A stretch of 64,000 bases of DNA from Bacteroidota bacterium (GTDB lineage: Bacteria > Bacteroidota > Bacteroidia > Bacteroidales > Prolixibacteraceae). Each line of letters opens with the position of its first letter. The stretch's first letter is position 1. A program made the translations under genes and the position numbers. This document shows, one piece after another, positions 44,205-52,411 of this stretch. The stretch covers positions 59,591-123,590 of the forward strand of contig JAHEYT010000032.1 of NCBI GenBank assembly GCA_023251455.1, given 5' to 3'. A model generated the notes under the pieces. That model had not been told where the DNA came from and made no database searches. It saw only the letters and a list, made by a program, of their open reading frames with translations.

Positions 44205-46679
44205 CTATTTCGTTAGCACGGTTATTTCAGCTTCAATCAAGCCAGCCGATTCGGCTTTAAGTTTAATTTCTCCTGAAGTACCGTTTGGGCGCAAAATGAC
44301 CAGACATCGGCCATTGAAACTGGTTACTTGCGGAGCCCGGAAGCTTTTCATATCGGCAGGATTTCCATTTTCGACAGCTGCCAGTTCGCCAACTCCTTCA
44401 ACTTTAAACCGGATAGGCAGATTCGCATTTGGAATCAGTGTACCGGCTTCGTCAACCACTTCAACAGTCACATACGAAAGATCGTTGCGGCTGGCTTTCA
44501 GTTCCTGGCGATCGGCTGTTATGCGAATCTTGGCTGGTTTGCCCGTTGTTTTCAGAATTTTTGTTTCAACTTCTTTTCCGTCCTTCAGCGCAACTGCCTT
44601 CAGTTCGCCTGATTCGTAAGGAACTTCAAATGCGGCTGTCAATTTGGTTTCTGCAGAAACTGCTTTTGTGCCAATCACTTTCCCATTCAGTTCTAATCTC
44701 ACTTCCGGATAATTTGAGTAAACATTTACCTGAAGTTTTTGTCCTTCATTGCCAGTCCAATTCCAGCTTTGCCGTTCGTCGGGCCAGCCCCACATACTTA
44801 CCAATTCTTTCATTCCTGAAGGGATTGGCGAATGAACGGCCATTTCCAGGTTGCTCACTTTCCAAACCACATCACGATAATACGATTGTGGCTTTTTGAA
44901 TCCGCAGATGTCGATGTCGCCGCAATAAGCATTGTACCAGGGCCAATCCATCGAGAACGTATCTTTGCTGTCTTTTTTGTTGGACGAATGGCCGATGCCT
45001 GATTCACCCAGGTAGTCCATCGAAGTCCAAACAAAATCGCCGATCACGTAAGGATGCTTTTCAACCATCTGCCAGTTTTCGAATGCTTCGCGTGGAAACG
45101 ATTCGGTTCCCGTCATTAAACGTTCAGGAGCAATTTTATGATCGTTTTCGTATTCTTTCCATTGGTAATTGTAGCCGCCAACATCGAGCGAGGCAAAAGC
45201 CGGAATGGTCGATTCCCATTTGTATCCCGGGTGATCCCAGAAGAAGCAGATGGCTTCGGTTACTGGTCGGGTTGAATCAATATTTTTAACGATGGCACTC
45301 AGTTTTTTCCTGATTTCCAGACCGGATGAATCAACCCGCTCATTGATTTCGTTGCCAATACTCCAAAAAATAACCGAAGGATGGTTGCGGTCGCGCAAAA
45401 CCATAGCTTCCAGGTCGCGCTGATGCCATTTGTCGAAATACAGGTTGTAATCTTCCGGATTTTTGGGGCGTTGCCATTGGTCGAAAGCTTCGTCGATGAC
45501 CAAAACGCCCAATCGGTCGCAGGCATCCAGGAACTGGCGCGACGGTGGATTATGGCTGGTACGGATAGCGTTGAAACCAAATTTTTTCATCAGTTCAACT
45601 CGGCGTTCTTCGGCACGGTCAATGGTTGCCGAACCAAGCGGTCCATTGTCGTGGTGCATGCAACCGCCTTTCAGTTCAACACTTTCGCTATTCAGGAGAA
45701 AGCCTTTTTCGGCGCTGAATTCGATGGATCGAATACCAAAAGTGGTGGTTTGCTGATCGACCACTTTGCCATTGAAACTAACTTCAGTAACAGCCTGATA
45801 TAACTGAGGTGAGTCAAGCGACCAAAGTGCTGGATTTTTCAGTTCAAAAATTTGTTCAGCATCAGCCAATTCTCCTGAAAAAGGATCAATCGTAGTTTTT
45901 GCTTCTACATTAGCCTGACTTGCTGGCGAAACCAGTCGGGTAATAATCTGGAGCTTTCCGGACTTTTTTTCTTCGTTGGCTATTTTGATGTTTAATTTCA
46001 CCGTTGCTTTTTCCTTGCTTACTTCAGGAGTAACTACTGAAATACCCCATACAGGAATGTGTACTTTTTCTGTAACGATCAAATTTACGTGCCGGTAAAT
46101 TCCAGATCCGCTATACCAGCGGCTGTTTTTCCCGTTGTTGTTCACTTTTACGGCTAAAGTGTTTTTTTCGCCTGAAGGTTTTAAAAATTTGGTCAAATCG
46201 TAATAGAACGGAGTGTATCCGTATGGGTGAACGCCCAGCAACTGGCCATTGATCCAAACTTCTGAATTCATGTAAACGCCGTCGAACAGGATCTGTACTT
46301 TTTTACCTTCTTCCGATTTATCGAGCATGAATGTTTTTCGGTACCAGCCGATTCCGCCAACCACATGACCTGTGGATCCTTTGCCTGGACTGTCTTCCGA
46401 AAAAGGACCGATCTGTTTTTTACCCTCGACGGCTGTTAAATCTTCGATGCTCCAGTCGTGCGGAAGATCGAGTACTCGCCATTGTGAGTCGTCGAATGAT
46501 ACCACTTCGGCTCCGGAAACATCGCCCCGGTTGAATTTCCATCCTAAGTCAAAATCCTGATCCCGTTTACTAAAGTCGCCTTTTGGGGTGTTGCACGAAG
46601 CGATCAGTAATGCCGTGAACAGCATCAAAAACAGAATACTTATTTGATAACGTTTTTGTGAGATTAGACGGTTTTTCAT
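44205..46679 (-). CDS. Glycoside hydrolase family 2 beta-galactosidase-like lipoprotein
   Basis: This 824-residue lipoprotein (LIASC, Cys29) has the GH2 layout: jelly-roll sugar-binding domain (GWKFNRGD, LPHDWSIED, GIGWYRKTF), Ig-like domain, TIM barrel from about 320 (KGGCMHHDNGPLG, RTSHNPPS) and a C-terminal DUF4982/Ig-like part. The acid/base is Glu444 (SIGNEINE) and the nucleophile candidate is Glu526 (MTGTESFP). This subtype is usually beta-galactosidase, though beta-glucuronidase or other activity cannot be excluded. It is the last gene of PUL3. Confidence 0.88.
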   Translation of the reverse strand: MKNRLISQKRYQISILFLMLFTALLIASCNTPKGDFSKRDQDFDLGWKFNRGDVSGAEVVSFDDSQWRVLDLPHDWSIEDLTAVEGKKQIGPFSEDSPGKGSTGHVVGGIGWYRKTFMLDKSEEGKKVQILFDGVYMNSEVWINGQLLGVHPYGYTPFYYDLTKFLKPSGEKNTLAVKVNNNGKNSRWYSGSGIYRHVNLIVTEKVHIPVWGISVVTPEVSKEKATVKLNIKIANEEKKSGKLQIITRLVSPASQANVEAKTTIDPFSGELADAEQIFELKNPALWSLDSPQLYQAVTEVSFNGKVVDQQTTTFGIRSIEFSAEKGFLLNSESVELKGGCMHHDNGPLGSATIDRAEERRVELMKKFGFNAIRTSHNPPSRQFLDACDRLGVLVIDEAFDQWQRPKNPEDYNLYFDKWHQRDLEAMVLRDRNHPSVIFWSIGNEINERVDSSGLEIRKKLSAIVKNIDSTRPVTEAICFFWDHPGYKWESTIPAFASLDVGGYNYQWKEYENDHKIAPERLMTGTESFPREAFENWQMVEKHPYVIGDFVWTSMDYLGESGIGHSSNKKDSKDTFSMDWPWYNAYCGDIDICGFKKPQSYYRDVVWKVSNLEMAVHSPIPSGMKELVSMWGWPDERQSWNWTGNEGQKLQVNVYSNYPEVRLELNGKVIGTKAVSAETKLTAAFEVPYESGELKAVALKDGKEVETKILKTTGKPAKIRITADRQELKASRNDLSYVTVEVVDEAGTLIPNANLPIRFKVEGVGELAAVENGNPADMKSFRAPQVTSFNGRCLVILRPNGTSGEIKLKAESAGLIEAEITVLTK

Positions 46680-46705
46680 AGTATAGTTTTCAAGGTCAAA
46701 GTTTC

Positions 46706-47593
46706 TTATTTGATGAACTTTTGTTCTTTTAAAAAATCGGTCATTCGCTGCATGGTAGGCAAAAAGTTGGGATTGCTTACCGGCCAGTCGCAGGAGTGAT
46801 CAGCATCCTTAACCGGTATGAGTTCACACACATTCCCGGCTTCTTTCATCAGGCGGGTAAATTTCTCAGCGTACTGAAATGGTGTTGTTTTGTCCGCAGT
46901 TCCGTTGGATAAAATGGTTGGAGGCCAGCCTTTTTTGACATGAAGAATAGGGGAGAATTCGGGATGTGCGTCGAAAAACTCTTTGCCGAAACCTTCGCCC
47001 AACACCGGATTGTGCATCAAAATGGCATTGGGTTTTGAGCTGATTTTCAGATCCTCGCCTTGGGTATCGCCACCGTCCAGAAATGTACAGGCCGCCAGAT
47101 GACCGCCTGCTGAACCGCCTGCTGCAATAATTTTGTTTGGGTCAATTCCCAATTCTTTGGCATGAGCCCGAACATAGCGGATAGCCGACCTAGCATCTTG
47201 AATACATTCAATAGGCGTGGTTCCGTGGCGCGATTTCACGCGGTAATCCGCTTCAATTCCTATAATTCCATGGTCGCGAAACCATGCAGGGTTCGGGATT
47301 TGCCCGTAAACATCTCCGGCAACCCAGCCACCGCCGGTAAAATAAACAATGGCTGGCAAAGCTTTTCCTGAATTGTCTTGTGGACGTAGAATGTATAAAT
47401 ATAGGTCTTCCTGAGGTGTTTTTTTATACAGAACCTTCTCGGCCAAGGCGGCCAGATGATGTCCGGAGAGTTTGTAGCTTTCCTTCACCGAGGATAACGA
47501 CGTTGCCGAATCGGGTTTTGCGGGAGAGAAAAGATTACGGGCGGATAGGGTTCCGGAAATGACGATCAGGAAAATATAAAATAGGTGTTTCAT
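46706..47593 (-). CDS. Secreted alpha/beta-hydrolase esterase (HSL/BD-FAE-like)
   Basis: This 295-residue exported esterase (signal peptide to about 18) has an oxyanion-hole TGGGW (86-90), nucleophile GGSAGG with Ser161, Asp234 in GTADKTTP and His266 in DADHSCDW, a complete triad. The family includes acetyl and feruloyl esterases acting on plant glycans. ATG 47593 is preferred to TTG 47602. It lies between GH2 (26-nt gap) and the sialate-esterase-like gene, from which it is separated by the second palindromic repeat. Confidence 0.85.
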   Translation of the reverse strand: MKHLFYIFLIVISGTLSARNLFSPAKPDSATSLSSVKESYKLSGHHLAALAEKVLYKKTPQEDLYLYILRPQDNSGKALPAIVYFTGGGWVAGDVYGQIPNPAWFRDHGIIGIEADYRVKSRHGTTPIECIQDARSAIRYVRAHAKELGIDPNKIIAAGGSAGGHLAACTFLDGGDTQGEDLKISSKPNAILMHNPVLGEGFGKEFFDAHPEFSPILHVKKGWPPTILSNGTADKTTPFQYAEKFTRLMKEAGNVCELIPVKDADHSCDWPVSNPNFLPTMQRMTDFLKEQKFIK

Positions 47594-47624
47594 CGATTTC
47601 AATCAGTTTAATTTTTTTGTATTA

Positions 47625-47692
47625 AACCAAATAGGCACATAGAATACATAGTTTTTTATATTTTCTATTGTGCTCTATGTGTCTATGTGGTT
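47625..47692 (-). repeat. Dispersed palindromic element, copy 2
   Basis: The arms 47625-47642 and 47675-47692 are complementary in 16 of 18 positions. The right arm is identical to the right arm of the element at 10555-10625, and the A-rich loop matches best when this copy is read on the minus strand. Like copy 1 it lies between two carbohydrate-active genes in the direction of transcription. Confidence 0.65.
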
Positions 47693-47708
47693 TCCTTTGT
47701 AAAGGAAA

Positions 47709-49097
47709 TTACCATTTGTCCGTGCGGAAAGGCGCCAATGGCAAACCTTCGGTAATGAATACATCGGGCATGGTGGTGTCGTCGAAACAGAAACGCACAG
47801 CAACCGGTGCTTTCACCAATTTCGATGAAAGGACGACAGTTAAACCTTCTATCTTAGCCGTTGCCGGAACAAATTTCTGATCGTCGCCTGCAATCAGAAA
47901 GCGTTCAGGAGTTTTGGCAGTACATTTTAAACCAGTCAAAATATTGCTGAAAGTCAGACGAACTTTGTCTTTTTCAACCTGCATCGATTGGTAGGCTGGC
48001 GATTTGTAAGCACCGATGTTTTGCTTGTAAGTTTCAGTCAATGCGAAATTGGCGAGGCGTTTGCCCACATTCAGCTTGTCTTTGGGATGAATATCCTTGA
48101 TGTTGTCTACCAAATCGGTAATAACGACCATTCCGGTATTAGGAACTGTTTTAGATACGATTTCCTGTTGTTCGCGGATGTATTCTGAAGTTCCTTTATC
48201 GCCGTAGTCGTATGGTGCTATTTGAACCAGGTAGAACGGAAAATCTTTTTTGAAATCGGCTCGCCAATTCTCAATCAGGGTTTTCATCAGTGATGAATAG
48301 ATTTGATGGTTTCCGCAGTTCGACTCGCCTTGATACCAGATTGCACCAGCAATTCCGTAGGGCACGAATGGGGCAATCATGGAATTGTACAATGTTCCCG
48401 GGTTGCCTGGCCACCAGTCGAATTTTTCGCTGTATTTCGCTTTGTTCAGTTCCGGGTTATTTTCGATACGGCTTTTTTCAATCCACACCTCTGCAGGTGT
48501 TCCACCCCAGGCCGAAACGATGATACCGACCGGAACGTTAAGTTTTTGCTGCAATTCGCGGGCAAAGAAATAACCTACAGCGCTGGTTGCGCGCATGGTT
48601 TCAGGAGTACACTCAGTCCAAGTTGCGTTGCAGGTTTGCTGTGGATAATCGGCTCCAATCTTTTGAACATGGAAAATCCGGGTATTCGGATTGTTGGCTT
48701 TGGCAGCTTCTTCCTCGCCATTAATTATTTTGGAGTTGACGCTCCATTCCATGTTCGACTGACCGCTGCAAACCCAGACTTCGCCCAACATCACATTGTT
48801 AAGTTTTACTCCGCCATTTCCCAAAATCTGAATGGAGTAGGGGCCACCGGCACCAATGGTTTTGATGGTGGTTTTCCATTCCGCAGAGTTGTCGGCTTTC
48901 ACTTTTACGGTGTCTTTGCTGTTCCAGCTGGTCACAATTTTCACGGTTTCGCCCGGATCGGACCAGCCCCAGATGGCGACATCGGAGTTTTGTTGCAATA
49001 CCATGTTGTCGGCAAATACCGATGGAAGAATGATTTTTGCAAACATGTTTGTGCTGAAAATGAACATGATTGTCAGCGCCAGAAAGATTTTTTTCAT
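47709..49097 (-). CDS. Sialate O-acetylesterase-family (SGNH) esterase
   Basis: This 462-residue exported esterase (signal peptide to about 20) follows the family plan: FADNMVLQQNSDVAIWGW opening, GEVWVCSGQSNMEW with catalytic Ser114, a middle GAIWYQGESN segment and DIHPKDK with the catalytic Asp/His pair. Despite the family name, members in plant-glycan PULs remove acetyl groups from hemicellulose or pectin. It lies 52 nt downstream of GH43 on the same strand, and with the adjacent alpha/beta-hydrolase it suggests a heavily acetylated substrate. Confidence 0.88.
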   Translation of the reverse strand: MKKIFLALTIMFIFSTNMFAKIILPSVFADNMVLQQNSDVAIWGWSDPGETVKIVTSWNSKDTVKVKADNSAEWKTTIKTIGAGGPYSIQILGNGGVKLNNVMLGEVWVCSGQSNMEWSVNSKIINGEEEAAKANNPNTRIFHVQKIGADYPQQTCNATWTECTPETMRATSAVGYFFARELQQKLNVPVGIIVSAWGGTPAEVWIEKSRIENNPELNKAKYSEKFDWWPGNPGTLYNSMIAPFVPYGIAGAIWYQGESNCGNHQIYSSLMKTLIENWRADFKKDFPFYLVQIAPYDYGDKGTSEYIREQQEIVSKTVPNTGMVVITDLVDNIKDIHPKDKLNVGKRLANFALTETYKQNIGAYKSPAYQSMQVEKDKVRLTFSNILTGLKCTAKTPERFLIAGDDQKFVPATAKIEGLTVVLSSKLVKAPVAVRFCFDDTTMPDVFITEGLPLAPFRTDKW

Positions 49098-49149
49098 TGT
49101 ATTTCAGTTAATTGATTGATTTAATTTATACGAGAATTTGAGCTTACGA

Positions 49150-50307
49150 TTATTCTTCCCGCTCTCTTTTCCGTTCATCGTTTTTTAAGCTCCATGCATC
49201 TTTCCAGTATAACTTCGGAGCATCGTTTTCGAAAGTAATAGGCAGCCAAATGTAGCGTCCGTCAATTGGATTATCTGGTGTCCAACGGTCGCCCATAAAA
49301 ATGTAGCTGTCTTTTTTACCCTGAACCTGCAAAACAAAAGTGCTTTGCGAACGGAAAGTCAGTTCTGATTCTGCGCCAACTGCTGGGTTCCCCAATTCTT
49401 TCCAGTCGCCAAAAATCTGATCGGCAACTGCTGAACGAGCAGCGTTTGGCGCCCAGCCTGTGCAATCGGAAGCAATGATGTAATACTTTCCGGCGCGTTT
49501 AAACAAGGTTGCACCTTCCATATAACGACCAACGAATACGCGGAAATATTCTCCGGAGTAAGAGAGGTAATCGTCGGTCAGTTTCGAAATATGCAGGGTG
49601 CTGTTTTCTTCGGAAGAATAAATGTGGTAGGCCGTTCCATCATCGTCAACAAACAAATTCATGTCGCGGGCCATTTGTCCGCCTTTAAAATCGCGGCCCA
49701 ACAAGTTTACTGAATCAACCGGAGCAGGCAGGCAGCCTTTTCCTCCGCAATACGAATCTTTTACGTCAGGCGACACTGGTTTTTTGTGAAAAGGCTGAAC
49801 ATTCACCGGCCAGTAACCGGCATTGGGGCGAAAACTTTTCAGGAAGGTAAACGGTCCTTCCGGATTATCGCTAACGGCCACTCCGCTGCGTGCGGCGTAA
49901 TATCCTTTGCCTTTCAGTTCGAGGTGAAACCACATGACGAATTTTTTGGTCTTGGCGTTGTAAATTACTTTGGGACGCTCGAGAACGCAACCTTTGGCAA
50001 TGTCGCTTTCCGGATTAGTCTCATCCACTTTCAGGGCAATGCTTTCGTCTTTCCAGTTATACAGGTCTTTCGACGAATAACAGCTAACACCCACCTGTGC
50101 TGAGTTTCCAATCTTTCCGGCAATTTTGTGTTCGCCGTACCAGTAGTAAACGCCTTTGTGAAAAAGGATTCCACCACCATGTGCATTAATGTGTTTGCCG
50201 TTATTGTCATTCCAGATTTCGCCGGGAGTGAATTGTTTGGTCGGTTGTGCTTTCAGGCTTATCATGTAGCAAAAAGCAAAAAGGAATACGGAAATTTTCA
50301 AGATCAT
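49150..50307 (-). CDS. Glycoside hydrolase family 43 protein (galactan-acting subfamily likely)
   Basis: This 385-residue exported five-bladed propeller (signal peptide to about 20) opens with INAHGGGILFHKGVYYWYGE, a pattern shared by GH43 subfamilies 24 and 34 that contain exo-beta-1,3-galactanases and related enzymes, rather than the HDP motif of arabinofuranosidases. Other conserved parts are ARDMNLFVDDDGTAYHIYSSEE and EGATLFKRAGKYYIIAS, the latter with the probable general-acid Glu. The GH2 neighbour supports a beta-galactan or arabinogalactan target. A 9-bp hairpin (50372-50398) lies upstream, between this gene and the toxin gene. Confidence 0.82.
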   Translation of the reverse strand: MILKISVFLFAFCYMISLKAQPTKQFTPGEIWNDNNGKHINAHGGGILFHKGVYYWYGEHKIAGKIGNSAQVGVSCYSSKDLYNWKDESIALKVDETNPESDIAKGCVLERPKVIYNAKTKKFVMWFHLELKGKGYYAARSGVAVSDNPEGPFTFLKSFRPNAGYWPVNVQPFHKKPVSPDVKDSYCGGKGCLPAPVDSVNLLGRDFKGGQMARDMNLFVDDDGTAYHIYSSEENSTLHISKLTDDYLSYSGEYFRVFVGRYMEGATLFKRAGKYYIIASDCTGWAPNAARSAVADQIFGDWKELGNPAVGAESELTFRSQSTFVLQVQGKKDSYIFMGDRWTPDNPIDGRYIWLPITFENDAPKLYWKDAWSLKNDERKREREE

Positions 50308-50531
50308 TTGGGTCTGGTTTAGTTTTTCAAATCGAAGTGTAAAGTTAAAAGCTTGAAGAGAAAAGACAAATTAAAAGTGTCTGGATGTCACTTTTAAATA
50401 AAATGCTTAAAATCAGGCTTATAAGGTTTCTATTGTGGTATCCGGCATTGGAATGGATATGTTTTTTGTATTTAAACGATGAAGTACATTTCAGGCTTAT
50501 AGGTCAGAAATTGGGTAACAAAACTACCAGA

Positions 50532-50846
50532 TCAATCTTGTACTATTTCTAATTTGGAAGGATTTTGTCGGCAATCAAATATTGTAATGATTCTAATCAG
50601 ATTATCATTAAACCGATATATAATCTTATAATTCTTTTCTATTATGAAACGATATTCAAAAGGCCTTTCAAGCAACAAATGTTCTTTCCTTCCAACGAAT
50701 GGGGTTGATTCAAGTATCAATGTCCTTTCAATAATAGACTTAACCAGCTTCCTTGCAACAGAGAGACTGGCTTTCGTTTTATGGTAATCAAAGATGTCTT
50801 CTAGTTGAGCTAGAGCAGTATCCGACCAGAATACTTTTACGTCCAT
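50532..50846 (-). CDS. RelE/ParE-family toxin
   Basis: This 104-residue toxin of the RelE/ParE superfamily has the typical start VFWSDTALAQLEDIFDYH, a central PFVGRKEHLL loop and the C-terminal basic/hydrophobic strand YKIIYRFNDNLIRIITIFDCRQNP. RelE members cleave ribosome-bound mRNA and ParE members poison gyrase; sequence alone does not decide which. Its start overlaps the antitoxin stop by 10 nt, a standard coupled pair, here inserted between the acyltransferase and GH43 of PUL3. Confidence 0.88.
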   Translation of the reverse strand: MDVKVFWSDTALAQLEDIFDYHKTKASLSVARKLVKSIIERTLILESTPFVGRKEHLLLERPFEYRFIIEKNYKIIYRFNDNLIRIITIFDCRQNPSKLEIVQD

Positions 50847-51079
50847 GTCTCAATGTTTTTAAGAAGGTCATTCGTTTCAGTATATCTACCCTTCTTAAAA
50901 TCATCCTCTGACTGATCAACCAAGTTATTAAATTCATCCATAGTCATAGGACTAAGGTCTTTTAAAATCTTTTTCTTCCTTTCAGAACGAAGTAATAATT
51001 CAAGTTTTGAAATAATATCTTCATCTGCAACACGAAGGAATTCCTGAACAAATCGTAATTTCCGATCTATGGTATTCAT
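50837..51079 (-). CDS. Antitoxin paired with the RelE/ParE toxin
   Basis: This 80-residue acidic and helical protein is upstream of and overlapping the toxin gene. The segments ADEDIISKLELLLRSERKKK and LSPMTMDEFNNLVDQSEDD match the antitoxin type commonly paired with RelE-like toxins in Bacteroidota. The C-terminal half should wrap the toxin and the N-terminal part may bind the promoter for autoregulation. Confidence 0.82.
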   Translation of the reverse strand: MNTIDRKLRFVQEFLRVADEDIISKLELLLRSERKKKILKDLSPMTMDEFNNLVDQSEDDFKKGRYTETNDLLKNIETWT

Positions 51080-51167
51080 CTTTTTTATTTCAAAGATAAT
51101 GAATTTCAGAATTTAATATTGACTCTTCAGATTCGAACTCATTCCTTAGTGGTGATTTCACTGTCTT

Positions 51168-52253
51168 TTATCCAGTAACGTATTTACTGCCAGGCAAGTA
51201 GGAGATTATCTTAATCACCAAGTACGAACTGACAAACGTAACCAAACTGATCAATGGGAATAAATACTCCTGATCGGTAATCCACGAGATCATCAGACCG
51301 TAAGCCGTATTCAGGATAATAATATGAAGCAGGTAAATTCCGTAGCTTTTCAGCGAAACATCCTCTATCAATTTGGCGAACCATGAATCTGGTTTTCTGA
51401 AAGTTAGGTTTTTTATAATCAAGAAAAATCCAAGTGCCAGCATGGCTACATTGATGGTGTCGTAGCCCCAAGAAAGTTCGAGTTCAGGAATTGATTTTGC
51501 AGTGTTTAGTCTGGAGGCAAACAAATAAGCTGTGATCGAGTATCCGATCAGAATCAGCAAGAAACCCAGTAAATTGTCTCCTTTGGTTTTTTGCGAGTGA
51601 AACCGTTTGATGTAAAACCCTAAGACAGCAAATCCGAGGAATCCGGAGAAATAATAAAGCATTGGGGTTTTATTCCAGAAACATTCGCCCCAGATTTCAG
51701 GAAAAACCAGGTGAATGTAAGGAACGGTCATTGTTACCGCCCAAATGATCAGGTAAAATCGAATTTGTTGTTTAGGAGCCGTTTGAAGCCAAGGCGAAAT
51801 AACAGGAGCGAACAAATAAATACCTAAAAGCATGTACACATACCACAAATGACCAACCTGAGTTCCGTAATTCACGGGAATGTGAAGAATATTGATCAGG
51901 GTGGCAGACAAATCGGCATTGCCCCTCAGAAACTGGTAAATGGCATAGATTACGCACCAAATTAGAAACGGGAACAATACCCGGGTAAATTTTTTGCGGA
52001 AGAATGTTTGGATTTCGTCTTTTACCGGAAACAGAAAATAGCCTGAAATCATGACAAACAAAAGAACGGCGCACCTGAAAAGTGAATTGAAAATTGCAAC
52101 CCAGAAAGCTCCGGGGCCGTTTAGAACACCGCCTTCGGGAGAAATGTAAAAAAACTCTCCGGTGTGTATCTGGACAACCATATAGCAGGCCAGAACGCGT
52201 AGAATATCAAGGCCGGCATTTCTTGCCGAGGGCTTTGTGGGCACTGTTTCCAT
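51168..52253 (-). CDS. Acyltransferase 3-family integral membrane protein
   Basis: This 361-residue inner-membrane O-acyltransferase (OafA/YrhL group) has about 10 transmembrane helices. The opening AGLDILRVLACYMVVQIHTGEFF carries the conserved Arg and His of the family, and GHLWYVYMLLGIYLFAPVI is the second signature. Such proteins move acetyl or succinyl groups across the membrane onto sugars. It has a full TAnnTTTG box (52285-52292), and its role in PUL3 is unclear because the PUL otherwise removes acyl groups. Confidence 0.88.
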   Translation of the reverse strand: METVPTKPSARNAGLDILRVLACYMVVQIHTGEFFYISPEGGVLNGPGAFWVAIFNSLFRCAVLLFVMISGYFLFPVKDEIQTFFRKKFTRVLFPFLIWCVIYAIYQFLRGNADLSATLINILHIPVNYGTQVGHLWYVYMLLGIYLFAPVISPWLQTAPKQQIRFYLIIWAVTMTVPYIHLVFPEIWGECFWNKTPMLYYFSGFLGFAVLGFYIKRFHSQKTKGDNLLGFLLILIGYSITAYLFASRLNTAKSIPELELSWGYDTINVAMLALGFFLIIKNLTFRKPDSWFAKLIEDVSLKSYGIYLLHIIILNTAYGLMISWITDQEYLFPLISLVTFVSSYLVIKIISYLPGSKYVTG

Positions 52254-52284
52254 AGGTTCGGGTTTAAATAGTTAGTTAGTGGCT

Positions 52285-52292
52285 CAAATATA
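52285..52292 (-). promoter_or_regulatory. -7 promoter box of the acyltransferase gene
   Basis: The minus strand reads tatatttg, a full TAnnTTTG match, 32 nt before the start codon and just after the terminator of the upstream gene. Confidence 0.5.
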
Positions 52293-52344
52293 ACCGATTT
52301 GATATTGTTTACCTTACAAGATAACGCCAATTTTGCACTCGATT

Positions 52345-52391
52345 TTGCAAAAAAAATGGTGAACCTGCCGATCGACAGATTCACCATTTTT
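52345..52391 (-). terminator. Terminator after the Asp-rich secreted protein gene of PUL3
   Basis: A 12-bp perfect stem (52352-52363 with 52380-52391) is followed on the minus strand by a run of eight T. It ends the SusCD-lipoprotein-Asp-rich-protein transcript. Confidence 0.85.
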
Positions 52392-52411
52392 AGCCTTTGA
52401 GAATGAATTGG

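Noticed and set aside
48303..49115. Long plus-strand frame (270 codons) opposite the sialate-esterase-like gene
   Set aside because: Antisense shadow of a gene with complete catalytic motifs.
50412..50505. Repeated tcaggcttata in the GH43-toxin gap
   Set aside because: Only about 11 nt shared and no larger structure; likely chance in AT-rich DNA.
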